Below are positions 10,930 to 21,460 of a DNA stretch of 64,000 bases, in pieces; position 1 is the stretch's first letter; every line of letters starts with the position of its first letter. Under the pieces are notes generated by a model, which worked only from the letters and a program-made list of their open reading frames with translations, searched no databases and was not told where the DNA came from. The stretch is from Mesostigma viride (lineage: Eukaryota > Streptophyta > Mesostigmatophyceae > Mesostigmatales > Mesostigmataceae): contig RPFO01000392.1 of NCBI GenBank assembly GCA_009746045.1, forward strand, positions 1,910,245 to 1,974,244, given 5' to 3'. Both the position numbers and the translations under genes were made by a program.

Positions 10930-12519
10930 CTAGTGGCCATCCGTCTGATAAGTGCCACGAGAGGCCAGCAGGACCTCCAGGTAGGCCTGGTAGTGGGCCA
11001 CATCCTCGACATTGTCATGCCTATCTACAGTGAGGAAAACATCGGCCCACACGCCGTCAGGAAAAAGGCCCAGAAAGGCCCAGTAATACCTATGCTGCGT
11101 AAGAACGACCTGGCCACGGGCCCAGTCCAGAAAGCCACAGGCAAAGAGGCGAAGGAAAGGCTCTACCGCGATCAAACAGAGGGCCCGCAGGAGAAGGCGA
11201 TGGTACCGGATCCGAGGGCGCAAACCCGTCGGGAAGAACAGGTCCACCAGGGGCTCCACGTTGGACGGCCACAACCGGATGTGCCGAACCTCTCGGGAGC
11301 GCCACCGACGAGCACACTGTCGCGACCCGAATGTCTCTAGGTAGTCGCTGGCCCGAGGAGGAGGGTGACCGCGGGAGTCTAGACCCTGGCCCGGGATAGG
11401 CGCCGGGCGACGGGCATCCCACTCAAGGATGGGCTGGAGGACCGTGTTGTACGTAGCACCCGGTACCGCAGGAAACTCTACCGTAAGGGCATCCGAAGCC
11501 ATAATGCCCAGAGGCGGAGGGTAAGCCCACTGGAACCCACCGTAGGTGTCCAAGTCGTTGTGGCGCCTAGCCCAGCGATACAGAACGCGCCGAACCAGGA
11601 TCTCACCCTGGAACACAGGATCAGCTAAAATAACCATGTCGAAAGGAGGCCGATCAGTCTCAATGGGTAGGCCACGATCCCGAGGCGCCCGACACACCTG
11701 GGAGAACCCGTAGGACATGGGAGAGATGGCAAGCTCAGCAGAGGCGCGCGGCAGGTCACACTGTCGGCAGGCGAGTGCGGACATACCATACCCAGGAATG
11801 GGCGTGTCGCGCGACTCCGGCGTCGCATGCACCACAGAAGGGGCCCTGTCCCGATCACCCTGGGACAACTCCCGGAGGGAATCGGCAGCGCGGGTGGCAC
11901 GAGGATCCTGACCGGTGGACCGAACAACCGCCGCCAAAGACCGCGAGGCCGAAGGGGCAGGGGCCGAAGCAGGGGCCGACGCAGGGGCGGGAGCCGACAC
12001 CGACGCAGGTGGCACTGGTACAACAGGAGGTCGCGCCGGACCCGAAGCCAGAGAGGGCCGTGACGGACCTGCCACCGCAGCTGGCGCGCCGGTCTCCGTT
12101 GCCGGCGCACCCTCAGGCCACATATTGAAAATAGGGCCCGTAGGGACAGGAAGTCCGGCATAAGATTGGTTGCCATCCAAACTCCAGTCGGGCACCGGAA
12201 GCCTCTGCGGGGGACCACCCTCCCAAAGCCTGGGATGATCGCCCGTGTCGCTGAAGAAACCCCGCACTGGCTGCGATGGCGCAGCGGGTGGCCCAGAGGA
12301 GGCGACGGCGGGCACAGCCGAAGGGACGGAAGACTCGCGTCGCGGCGCAGAAACGTCGGTCGCAGGCACAGAGGCAACCGGAGGTGTCGGAGCCGCAGCA
12401 ACCGAAGGGGTAGGGGGCGCAGGCGAAACCACCGGTGCCGAAACAACCGAAGGGATAGGGGGCGCGGACACCACAGACACCCCACCTGGCGTGGCCGGAG
12501 TCTGCGCTTGGGCCGCCAT
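10930..12519 (-). CDS. gypsy envelope-position ORF B, unknown protein (529 codons)
   Basis: This lies downstream of the integrase. Residues 1 to about 230 are rich in proline, alanine, serine and valine (disordered-looking). The rest looks folded, with many aromatic and arginine residues and a GFLDWARGQ-like segment near the end. I see no signal peptide, no membrane helix and no furin-like site, so it does not look like a classical envelope glycoprotein. ORF A ends 33 bp upstream; reading 1 nt off at about 12555 joins A and B into one frame without stops, so both may be one protein of about 760 residues broken by a frameshift. No family recognised. Confidence 0.6.
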   Translation of the reverse strand: MAAQAQTPATPGGVSVVSAPPIPSVVSAPVVSPAPPTPSVAAAPTPPVASVPATDVSAPRRESSVPSAVPAVASSGPPAAPSQPVRGFFSDTGDHPRLWEGGPPQRLPVPDWSLDGNQSYAGLPVPTGPIFNMWPEGAPATETGAPAAVAGPSRPSLASGPARPPVVPVPPASVSAPAPASAPASAPAPSASRSLAAVVRSTGQDPRATRAADSLRELSQGDRDRAPSVVHATPESRDTPIPGYGMSALACRQCDLPRASAELAISPMSYGFSQVCRAPRDRGLPIETDRPPFDMVILADPVFQGEILVRRVLYRWARRHNDLDTYGGFQWAYPPPLGIMASDALTVEFPAVPGATYNTVLQPILEWDARRPAPIPGQGLDSRGHPPPRASDYLETFGSRQCARRWRSREVRHIRLWPSNVEPLVDLFFPTGLRPRIRYHRLLLRALCLIAVEPFLRLFACGFLDWARGQVVLTQHRYYWAFLGLFPDGVWADVFLTVDRHDNVEDVAHYQAYLEVLLASRGTYQTDGH

Positions 12520-12551
12520 GAAGGCCCCGAACGCCGTGGTCAGGGACTGGA

Positions 12552-13244
12552 TCAGTGAGCCTGCATAGCCGAAACCGTCGCCGAAAGAGGATCAGGCAAA
12601 CCCAAAGGGGTAGGCTCCACTGCAACACGCCGGGTCGACCGTGGGGACGACGGGACGGGAGAGGGAGGAGCAGACGCTGAGGAGGAGGGCGCAGCGCTCG
12701 AGGCTGAATATTCTGGAGTATAATGTACCTCGGCTGGGGCGCCCGTAGGGGCAGGACCACCAACTGCTAATCCCGCCGACTGATCAGCTATCTCCATGAA
12801 TTCTACGGCCCGTAGAAGGTCGCAGGGGTTCTCATCTACCTCTGCATCACCCTCAGCCGGAAGCCAGGGGAACACATCCCGTAGGCAGGAGCGGCCCACA
12901 GGGGTAGAAAGGTAGGAGAACACTCGGGAGCACTGGAGAACCGCAGCTATCTGTCCCAAGGCTGGACAGCGGGAACCACACCCTAACAAACAGTGCCCGG
13001 CATCGTCGAACCCGTGCAAAACAAGCTGGTGCGGCTCATCAGGGGAAGGGCCGTACCACGTGACCCCAAAGAGGGCAGCCCTGACTAAACCCGCATGTTG
13101 GGCCTGGAGGGCCGGCTGCACAACGCCACCCGGGTAACTGGACCGCGACACCCAGCGGCCCGGAAGGGCCTCGAAATACAGCTCAGGGTCCGGTGGGGGC
13201 GGGGACGGCAGCGAGCTCTCAGCCGGAGGGGTAGGCTCTGACAT
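12552..13244 (-). CDS. gypsy envelope-position ORF A, unknown protein
   Basis: I start it at the ATG at 13242-13244 (MSEPTPPAES), 77 bp after the integrase stop codon; the frame stays open upstream to 13370 over the integrase end. It has an acidic/proline-rich start, a compact central domain with several Cys and Trp (LLGCGSRCP, DVFPWLP), and a Ser/Pro/Ala-rich tail. It probably continues into the ORF at 10930-12519 after a one-base shift. Its position fits the third-ORF slot of some Ty3/gypsy elements, but no envelope hallmark is visible. Confidence 0.6.
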   Translation of the reverse strand: MSEPTPPAESSLPSPPPPDPELYFEALPGRWVSRSSYPGGVVQPALQAQHAGLVRAALFGVTWYGPSPDEPHQLVLHGFDDAGHCLLGCGSRCPALGQIAAVLQCSRVFSYLSTPVGRSCLRDVFPWLPAEGDAEVDENPCDLLRAVEFMEIADQSAGLAVGGPAPTGAPAEVHYTPEYSASSAAPSSSASAPPSPVPSSPRSTRRVAVEPTPLGLPDPLSATVSAMQAH

Positions 13245-13320
13245 GACGGCTGCGGAGGGGAGGGGACAACCAACCACCCGTCGACAGCAGACATAACATA
13301 AGAGAGGAGAAGGTCTACAA

Positions 13321-14299
13321 CTAGAGCTTATGCAGGGTTTTATACTCCTGCAGCAGGCGACTACACCCATCTAGCTCACTCTCCGTATACCAGACCTTAT
13401 CTACCTCACTACGAGCATACATCCACTTCACCTTATACTGGCGCTGGGTACCGCGGCCCTTTCTGATATCTCTATGGGCCACGATACCCTCTACCTCATC
13501 CTCTACCTCACCAGTATCCGGATTATGCTCTAAAGGGGCAGGGGCTAATTCTCTACCAGCGAACGTGCTCTGATGATAGAGCTTCAGCTGGCTTCTATGA
13601 AAGGTGCGCGAGTGGGTCTGCCAAGAGGTAGGAATATCTATCTCATACAGGAAATTACCTACTCTAGACAACACACGGAAGGGTCCTAAGAAGGCGGGCC
13701 TAAGTTTCACTTTCAGTTCAGCTTCGAACTTATGAGCGAAGCGGCCAACACGGGGGCCTTCTACTAAGACTAAATCTCCTATTTCTATCTCAGGTGCTCT
13801 TCTATCTAATGAGGCACGCAACCTAGCAAGGTATTTGGCCTGCGCCCTATGGTACCCTGCAATAGCGTTGTCGTGTGCATTCTTCATCTTATCTAATAAC
13901 GCCTGCACACCTTCTACAGTATCCCGGGACACATCATCCTTGTCCCTTAAAGGACTAGCTAAGAGAGAGGTAGGGGTAAGAGGTTGTCTACCAGTATCTA
14001 GGAAGAAGGGCGTATAACCATGCGCAGCCTGAGGGCAGTTGTTAAGGGAAAACTCTACCAGACATAGATAATCCTCCCAATCACTCCCAGAGCCATTCAC
14101 ATAGTGCCGCAGAGCTTCTTCCACTACCCTATTCAAACGTTCTACTAAATGAGACGAGGAGGAGTGGTAGGCAGTACCGAATGTGACCTTGGTACCGATA
14201 GCAGCGAAGAACTGCTGCCAAAAATCAGAAGTAAATAACTTATCTTTATCACTAATAAACTGCCTACTCAAACCATGATATATCTATATACGTTATTAA
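13321..14299 (-). pseudogene. gypsy integrase, C-terminal part with chromodomain
   Basis: This encodes the second half of a Ty3/gypsy integrase. FISDKDKLFTSDFW holds the second catalytic Asp, and the SHLVERLNRVVEEALR block holds the catalytic Glu. A GPF-type module follows (PAFLGPFRVLSRVGNF, then HRSQLK). The end is chromodomain-like (RQYKVKWMYARSEVDKVWY...ELDGC), which places the element among the chromoviruses, whose chromodomain guides integration to marked chromatin. The first half lies at 16005-16231, separated by a piggyBac-like insertion. After removing that insertion and one TTAA, the frame still needs a 2-bp correction in the TATATAT run near 14275-14290. The copy is dead. Confidence 0.85.
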
Positions 14300-16004
14300 C
14301 CCCTAAATGGGCGGAAATGCTGCCGATAAATCGGCAGTAACTCACCTATTTTGTAAACCAGCCCCTGTACAACCTAGCAATATCCAATGGCTGTCCTTGG
14401 GGGGCAAGCATGTCCATGAGTTGCCCTAAGCCATGATATATCACAACCTCACATATATTCATCGTAGGCCATGTATAACTGCCGTCAAAGTCAGGGGGGT
14501 CAAGACGAGCGTTTTCATTTTTGGTAGAATGTGCATTTTGAATTATGTTGTAAGAGCTAGGCACCTACCACTTCAGGGATGATAAACAATTAGTTGCTGA
14601 ACAGTTTGAGCCATTGGGGTCATCATTTGGGTGGGTATACCAGCAGCGGTTACACCCACTACAGCCCATAGGGGTACCGTTGGTAAAAGGCAACCAAGGG
14701 GGTAGGAGTGGGCATACTACCTACTAATACCTACTAATATGGCCCCCAACCATGCCAAACAATACATTTCCCTTCCACAATGATGGGGAAACATAACTGC
14801 ATCATCACACTGCCCTTATGTACATGGCACCTATGTGCAGGTGCCACCTTGTCCATGCACGTAGGTAACGTGGTACGGATACCCTACGCAAGGCATGCAT
14901 TCTAGGAGGCAGCCACCAACAAACTAGTGATTTTAAGCCTATTTCAGCCTGCCCTAGCAAGGATAAACTAGGCCTAAGCTGCTATAGCTTTCCAGGTGAT
15001 GGCCAGCACACCTGGTGGCACATGCTGACAATGGGAAGCTTCTACTCACCGGTTACATGCTTGATGATGCCACAGAGACCAGCCAACTGCCTCACACTCA
15101 TGCAATATGTGTGTGGGAAATGTATAACAAACATATATGGAGGTATTCAAACCCATACAGCCTCTAAAACTTATCACCATCACCCTGTGGCAGGTCAACT
15201 GACTGAGGGAAGCATCTAAGAAGGGTGTTTTAGAAAGGGGCCAGGCCAGGGTCAAGAAAGAGCATGAATAATGCAAAAAGAATGTGCTACACAAGCTAGA
15301 ACGTATATATAAACGTAAAACATCGATAGGAAAACGATGCTTAAGCTTTACCAGGCATGGATGGCGTTACCTTGGCCCAGGCGGTGGCCGCAAAATGGCG
15401 CATTTCGGCACACCAAAGTTGTGCAGCATGGTCGCTGGATTCGGCGATTTCTGGCCACCCTTGCACGTTTACGACTAATATGTATCATAAAAAGTACAAA
15501 GAAACCGATATATCCTTTAAAATACGCCGGAAAGGTATTGCTGTCAACGTTTCTATCGTCCGGCCTGATCGCAGTTTTTTCCAGCAAGAACGCTGCCGAC
15601 ACCTATCAAATGGCATTCCCGCGAACCAAAAATTGGCATGTATGATCTTTAGGACGTATAAAATCAATATCCTAAGTTTGGCCAGAAAATTCGAACGCAA
15701 AGTAAATGCCATGCGTGGGCGCAAGCCGCCATGGCCAGGTCGTCGTTTTCCGGAATGCACGTTGTACGTGAAAAAGTACCCTGACCCCTTGTACTTTGAC
15801 GGTCTGGAACACCTGTTAAACTTGGTCAAAATATAGCAAACCCTAGTATCATGTTCTGGAGAAACTTATAAACTTTCATTCTTCTCAGCTAAACGTTTCC
15901 TAATTCCCAATAGTATTCTCGCAAACTGGTCCCCCGAGTAGGTGCCGACAAATCGGCTGTAAGTCACTTTTTGGCGGAAAATCGGCAGCAAGACCATTTA
16001 GGGG
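14300..16004. mobile_element. piggyBac-like non-autonomous element, copy 2 (complete, 1705 bp)
   Basis: TTAA flanks it at 14296-14299 and 16005-16008. The ends are CCCCTAAATGG and its inverse, followed on each side by a TGCTGCCGAT box and a GCCGAT..ATCGGC-type palindrome. Removing it with one TTAA rejoins the two integrase halves (LYL then N), apart from a 2-bp slip further on. TTAA targets and CCC..GGG termini are hallmarks of piggyBac elements. The interior has no DDE transposase that I recognise; it matches the truncated copy at 1-1484 in the opposite orientation. A related autonomous element elsewhere in the genome must supply transposase. Confidence 0.85.
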
Positions 16005-16231
16005 TTAAGGTATAGGCGTGCGCAATCGTGTGCGGTGAGTTCTAAGGGACACGGCACGAGATGACACATACGAGTAAAACGATCTACAAAAACAAGGATC
16101 TGGGCGTTACCTCTATCATTCTTCCTAAAAGGTCCTACAAAATCCATCATAATAGAATCCCAAGGCATGATGGGATCAGGTAAGGTCCTAGGCTCTGCTA
16201 TCTGTCCTACATTGTTGGGTTTCATTTCTTG
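16005..16231 (-). pseudogene. gypsy integrase, N-terminal core fragment
   Basis: The minus frame reads a QEMKPNN segment (just after the second Cys pair of the HHCC zinc module in relatives), then PWDSIMMDFVGPF with the first catalytic Asp, and VFVDRFTRMCHLV. It runs to the TTAA where the piggyBac-like element sits. The zinc module itself and the link to RNase H are missing, removed together with one end of the CACTA element on its left. It belongs with 13321-14299. Confidence 0.85.
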
Positions 16232-18760
16232 CACTAGGAACTCAGATTCTGAGAATTTTCTCAAAACCCTCAATTTTCTCACCTTTTGTGAGAATTTTTT
16301 GAGAAAATTGAGAAAAATCTCAATTTTTTTCCGCAAACGCTAGGCAAAAAATCTCACCAGGGTGAGATTTTGGTGAGAAAAAGGGGGTTTTGGTGAGATT
16401 GGGGTGAGAAAAAACCCTAAAGTGAGAAAAAAGGTGAGAATGGGTGAGAAAAAGTGAGAAAATTTGAGAAAATTGAGAAAATTGAGAAGTTTCTCACCAA
16501 CACGAGAAAAATCACTAACACGAGAAAAATCACAAGTCAACGTGGTGAGAAATTTCTCACCAAGAGTGTAACACGAGAAAAATCATGAGCTTTATTTCAT
16601 TAAGTCCTTAACGTGAAAAAAAACTCAACACCACTTTGATATGCATTATAGGGTGCACAAAGGTGCAATTAATATAGGGTTGTCATACAATATAAAACAG
16701 CACATCATTCCATAAACAATGCTGTCATGCCCAAATTAAATCAATAGTCATCTTCTTCAGAACTGCTGTCCGAGGGGTTGCTTGCATCAACATCATCTTC
16801 TGATGACATAGTGTCATCCCCACTAGTGTCGCAATAGTTCACAGCTTTACGCTGCCTTCCACTGGCCCTCTTTGCCATAGGGACCTCCTCAATTACAACG
16901 GTGGGCTGGCTAGGTCCAGCATCTGTGGGAGCACCACGCTTGCGGCTGCGCCCTCGAGCAGGTGCCTTGCCAGCGCGGCGCACCACGTCGCCATCACCTA
17001 GGTCTGCCGCTGCCACCTTCTTCTTCTTGGACCCCTTCTTCTTGCCTTTCTTCTTGCCACTAGGCGGTGGCGGTGGCATCGGCTCACCCTCCTCAATCAC
17101 TTCAAACTGCGGCATGGTGGGGAAATCTGCTGCCACGCTGTGATACACATGGTTACTGAGGGCAGATTGCGCCTGATGTGCCATGCTCCATGGCAGTTTG
17201 GCAGGGATTACCACCATTTCGGGAGCATAGCATTCATCGACGACATACCCAACTGAGCTCACTGCACCTGGCAACACAAGGCACGACGACCTGGGGGCCT
17301 GTGCGCTGCTGATGACCACCAACCTCTCGTGGGGCAGGTGAGCGACATGAAGGCGATCAAAAAGCTCCACCTTCAACAACAGCTGCCATTCCCAGCCCCC
17401 TCGTGGGTACTCTAACCTGGCCTTCAGAATGTGTGTAATGAAACCAAAGTCTACACCGCCCGGGCCATGCACCGCAACTCCCGCATTCTTGTGCCGCTTT
17501 CCCTGGGATTGGTCCGCAGCCTCCGTGCGGTAGTTGAACCTGTGTATCCTGACTTTGTGGAAAGAATCCGCGTAGCGCTTCACGCCCCCACACGCCGCTA
17601 CAATGCCTTGCGGCACAAGCGGCGTCAGGTTTAATGATGCCCATGCAAGCACGTTGAACGTTGTGTCAGCACAGCGATCTCGCCTGCATTCAAACAAACG
17701 CACACCGATAACCCAGCAAAGAGTATTATTATTGCAAGTATTGGTTATTAAAAAAAATAGAACAGATACAACACAGGACGCTTTTACTGGCGGCAAGATC
17801 ATGGCATCCGGATGGGTAAAACCAAACAAACTAGATATTAATTACTAGGGCTGGCTTTGTGACAGTAAAACATGATTGCATGGCTAATCCCAAGGCGCCT
17901 TTCAATAGGACTGAATTAAAATAACCAAAGCAGACGGCGTAAGTAGCATTTGCAAAAAACAAGGCTCACCAGTAGGCCTCGTCGCCATTCGCAGGGTCGC
18001 TGTAATCAGCCTTGGGAAGGGCATCTTCTACCAGCAAATCCCTTGCCGCGTTGTGTCAGCACAGCGATCCCCCCTGCATCCAAACAAAGGCACACCGATA
18101 ACCAAGCAAAGAGTATGCAAATGTGTAGCCTTGTTCATTGAAATTATGGCTGGCTTACGCAAAGAGCGACTGTAAGATGACCTATACAGTGGGGCCGGAA
18201 ACAGCTTGCTTGATCAGGGCGTGTTTTTCGAGCTTCACTGGCCGGGAGTGTCTAGTGGTGAGAACCATTGCTGCGATCGCTTTCCCACCATTTACGAGGA
18301 AATACCCGCAAATGAAAAACCACTGAAACGGTCTAGCTAGTCAGTCATTACATTAGCCACATGCCATCATGCATGTTTCCAAACGTCCAGGAACTGCACA
18401 CGGTGCAAATGCCATTTGCAGTGCAAAAATCCAGAGGACACGACCTCATTGCTTCATATTTGTATGCAGAAGACTAAAAAAGTAACATGCATTAATGGCC
18501 CGCATGCATAAAGGGCCTGAATTCTGATGCGGGCCCAACGGCAGCACCGCCAAAGCAGATAAGGGCCCGCAGTCTGATGCGGGCCCCACGGCACCACCGC
18601 CATAGCAGAGCTCGAAGGTCGTGGTGCGCGTGAAACGTACGTATGCCCTTTGTCGGTAGGTGCCGTTGGGGTCAAATTGGGTGCCGCCAAAATCGGGCCG
18701 ACGCGTCAATAGACTGAGGCCGTCGATGAGAGCCATCATGCGGCTTGAGGAACTTCAGCT
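16232..18760 (+). mobile_element. CACTA element copy 2, right end deleted
   Basis: It starts CACTAGGAACTC at 16232 against gypsy integrase DNA, followed by a dense GTGAGAAAA subterminal array to about 16580. It contains the ORF at 16741-17829 and a segment 18040-18760 shared with the other CACTA copies (1490-1765 and 21460-22170). At 18760/18761 it passes directly into gypsy RNase H sequence, so its right terminus is lost together with the gypsy RNase H-integrase connection. A single deletion spanning both explains this. Confidence 0.75.
16741..17829 (-). CDS. CACTA-encoded protein, TNP2-like C-terminal exon (tentative)
   Basis: The frame is 362 codons, but the real exon probably begins at an acceptor near 17690 (tgaatgcag on the minus strand); upstream codons overlap repeat sequence. 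The middle reads VHKVRIHRF-like NYRT..., KNAGVAV, GVDFGFITHIL, LLLKVELFDR. This order (a stretch ending in NAGV, then a GxI..I segment, then a hydrophobic strand with FDR) resembles the segment after the DDE domain in TNP2-type CACTA transposases. The tail is lysine-rich (KKKGKKKGSKKKK), then R/S-rich and finally acidic (SSSEEDDY), with a likely nuclear localisation signal. Its place inside a CACTA element supports the reading. The catalytic domain is absent. Confidence 0.4.
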   Translation of the reverse strand: MFGFTHPDAMILPPVKASCVVSVLFFLITNTCNNNTLCWVIGVRLFECRRDRCADTTFNVLAWASLNLTPLVPQGIVAACGGVKRYADSFHKVRIHRFNYRTEAADQSQGKRHKNAGVAVHGPGGVDFGFITHILKARLEYPRGGWEWQLLLKVELFDRLHVAHLPHERLVVISSAQAPRSSCLVLPGAVSSVGYVVDECYAPEMVVIPAKLPWSMAHQAQSALSNHVYHSVAADFPTMPQFEVIEEGEPMPPPPPSGKKKGKKKGSKKKKVAAADLGDGDVVRRAGKAPARGRSRKRGAPTDAGPSQPTVVIEEVPMAKRASGRQRKAVNYCDTSGDDTMSSEDDVDASNPSDSSSEEDDY

Positions 18761-18783
18761 GGTACTATGTTATCTACACCCTT
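18761..18783 (-). other. 23-bp gypsy RNase H-linker remnant between two CACTA elements
   Basis: Read on the minus strand after the frame ending LQYV at 24049, this gives KGVDNIVPA, the expected continuation of the gypsy RNase H end (family pattern YVKGxDNxVADALSR). The dinucleotide TT at 18782-18783 and again at 24049-24050 is the target duplication of the intervening CACTA element. Confidence 0.8.
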
Positions 18784-18878
18784 CACTAGGAACTCAATTT
18801 CTGAGAAAATTCTCAAAACCCCTCAATTTTCTCACCCCTTTGAGAAAAAAGGTGAGAAAAGTGAGAAAAATCTCAATT

Positions 18879-20673
18879 CTATTCCCACTATTACCAATCC
18901 ACCAACATTTGATTAAAACAATAAGTGGGCAATTACAGAACCCATGAGTGAGCCTGCCACGCTGCACCCATTTCATGATTGATTGTAGTTCTCGTTACCC
19001 TAGAAACAAACACAAGAAGAGGGAGGGAGGGCGGGACAAGAAAAAGAGACCTAGAACATCGTGCAATTGGCACTTTAGGGCGGCGTAGCCCGGGCTCGCC
19101 TCATGAGCCGTCAGCAACAGTAACTTAATTGCTACTTAACTTAACGAACTAGAAATGGCCATACAAAACTGGCCAACTAATTCTAACTCATGGAACCGGT
19201 CCAGCCCAAGGCCCACCGTCCCGTAGTACCACTCACATAGCGGCGTTCATTCTCATCTGTTATAAAGAAACTACGTTCAGAGAACACCGATTCTATTCCC
19301 ACTATTACCAATCCACCAACATTTGATTAAAACAATAAGTGGGCAATTACAGAACCCATGAGTGAGCCTGCCACGCTGCACCCATTTCATGATTGATTGT
19401 AGTTCTCGTTACCCAACCCCCCTTTCCTGGTGCTTTATCTCCAAAGCTCCGCCAACCACTTTCGCTCAGTGGCTCTCGAGGCTGCCCTGCCGCAACGGTC
19501 ACGACCATTACAATCGCCGGCGGCTGTAGCGAGCCTCATGCACGATAACCCTTCGCAGGGCCCCCCCCAGCCTTCCACCCTCGGCCAGTAAAGGAGGGTG
19601 TTGAATGTGCACGCAAAGACAAGGAAGAAGACGCCTCGTTTAACGATCACGGACCTCCCTCAAAGGCCAGTGCCGCCCTAACGTGACGACAACTTGTAGG
19701 ACGTCACCCGATGCCACCATATCTCGATTACTGTCAACGTTGTCACCTGGGGGAGTAACTTTCCATATTTCAGGTTTTAGTTGATGAGCAGGCTCTCATC
19801 ACACACCCCAGCGGCCGATAAAGCGCAAGCGCAACTGGGCCAGCCAAAATATTTGGTCCTGCCCGGCCCAGGTCCGTCTGTTAAACTGGCCCCTTAAGTC
19901 TCGGTCTGAATCGAAATATTGCATAATTCCGGAATTCGTCCCCACCACATTCCCGAGACCTCACGCACCCATAAGAGCGGATGCTGGTAAATATTTTTCT
20001 ACTTACGCGAGGGCCGACAGACTTGTCGTCCATCACAATGCCCACTAAAAGTAACCCGACCACCCTTCCTTCGGCAGACAGTAGTCAGGAACTGCAACCC
20101 TGCTGCGACATTCCGCAGCAAAGCGGTAGGCACTGCAGCGTGGCACGGAAATCTTACTCATGGTTTCAGAGTTCCGTACAGGTGCCACGCGCAGGCAAAC
20201 GCGAAGTATTTTATAGTCTCTCGTCGGCCAAGAACCCAGCTGCGGGGAGAAAACCGACGAGGGTAATTTTAATTTCTTTTTCACAGTCACCTGACTGTTC
20301 AAGCTATGTCAGTCACGCGCCATCTCTAATCGGCCACCGCCAGCCAAAAGGCTGACGCGATTAGGGCAGCATTAAATTTGTTGTAATCCGCCATACCCAT
20401 ACCCCATACATCCGATTACAAGAAAAAGAGACCTAGAACATCGTGCAATTGGCACTTTAGGGCGGCGTAGCCCGGGCTCGCCTCATGAGCCGTCAGCAAC
20501 AGTAACTTAATTGCTACTTAACTTAACGAACTAGAAATGGCCATACAAAACTGGCCAACTAATTCTAACTCATGGAACCGGTCCAGCCCATGAGGCCCAC
20601 CGTCCCGTAGTACCACTCACATAGCGGCGTTCATTCTCATCTGTTATAAAGAAACTACGTTCAGAGAACACCG
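18879..20673. mobile_element. two tandem copies of an unclassified insertion, each bounded by ATT
   Basis: Layout: ATT (18876-18878), copy 1 (18879-19289, 411 bp), ATT (19290-19292), copy 2 (19293-20673, 1381 bp), ATT (20674-20676). Both copies start CTATTCCCACTATTACC and end GAGAACACCG. Copy 1 lacks about 1 kb of the centre. The uninterrupted CACTA sequence is seen at 16315-16340 in copy 2 of the CACTA family. There are no inverted ends and no coding sequence that I recognise. Either a second copy inserted beside the first, or a tandem amplification occurred. Confidence 0.6.
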
Positions 20674-20945
20674 ATTTTTTTCCGCAAACGCTAGGCAACA
20701 AAATCTCACCAGGGTGAGATTTGGGTGAGAAAAAACCCTAAAGTGAGAAAAAAGGTGAGAATGGGTGAGAAAAAGTGAGAAAAAGTGAGAAAAAGTGAAA
20801 AAATTGAGAAGTTTCTCACCAACACGAGAAAAATCACTAACACGAGAAAAATCACAAGTCAACGTGGTGAGAAATTTCTCACCAAGAGTGTAACACGAGA
20901 AAAATCATGAGCTTTATTTCATTAAGTCATTGATGTGAAAATAAA

Positions 20946-21460
20946 CTCAGCACCACTAATTAATTAATTGCATGATTAATAAAACTCGTGCTCCCGTTGG
21001 GTCACGGAGCACCGAAGTGCTTTTAATCCCTGTGTGTGCACAACAGGAAGGGCACAGACCCCCTTTCTCCTTCATGCCAAAGGCATGTCGCAGCTGCTAT
21101 TGGACCCGATAAACGATCCGGCAATCTGTGGGTGCAATAAGACCCATGTGAGCATATCATAACGGGTGCATGGGCAAGTAATCTGAGCATAGCCATGACG
21201 TAGCATGGTTGTACAAGGACTAAGCTAAGGCTATGGCTGGTTGTGTACCGTGTGTTAGCGGTGCACGTGACTAGGTATAGTGGCTCAGCTAGGCAAACAT
21301 TCCAGGCATGGCTGCCATGGCGGCAGAGACTACCAATGATTACAAGCTAGGGCTAATAATTCTAGCCCGCAGGGGGCGTCCACATCTTGTGGTTGATCAT
21401 CAGGTCCCCGCCCCTCCAGTACACCTTGGGACGTCAGGATTGTTGATTCCCAGCACGTTG
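20946..21460. other. CACTA interior without recognised gene
   Basis: It contains an ATTAATTAATTA run and an actcgtgctcccgttggg box with the inverse of ctccgtgac, shared in reverse orientation with 46376-46432. No gene is seen. Confidence 0.5.

Noticed and set aside
11625-12763. Antisense and shifted Arg/Pro/Leu-rich ORFs over the envelope-position region
   Set aside because: Shadows of the GC-rich ORFs at 10930-13244; composition without conserved features.
10930-13244. Retroviral envelope glycoprotein
   Set aside because: No signal peptide, membrane helix or cleavage site seen; kept as unknown protein.
15357-15836. 159-codon ORF as piggyBac transposase
   Set aside because: No DDE or Cys-rich C-terminal motif; it is not a long conserved frame in the copy at 1-1484.
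19038-20672. LTR pair of a small retrotransposon (near-identical 250-bp direct repeats)
   Set aside because: The repeats are the right parts of two tandem copies, each preceded by the same left part and separated by ATT; no primer site or TG..CA ends.
18879-20673. Helitron
   Set aside because: No CTRR 3' end with hairpin in either orientation; duplicated ATT argues against insertion between A and T without duplication.
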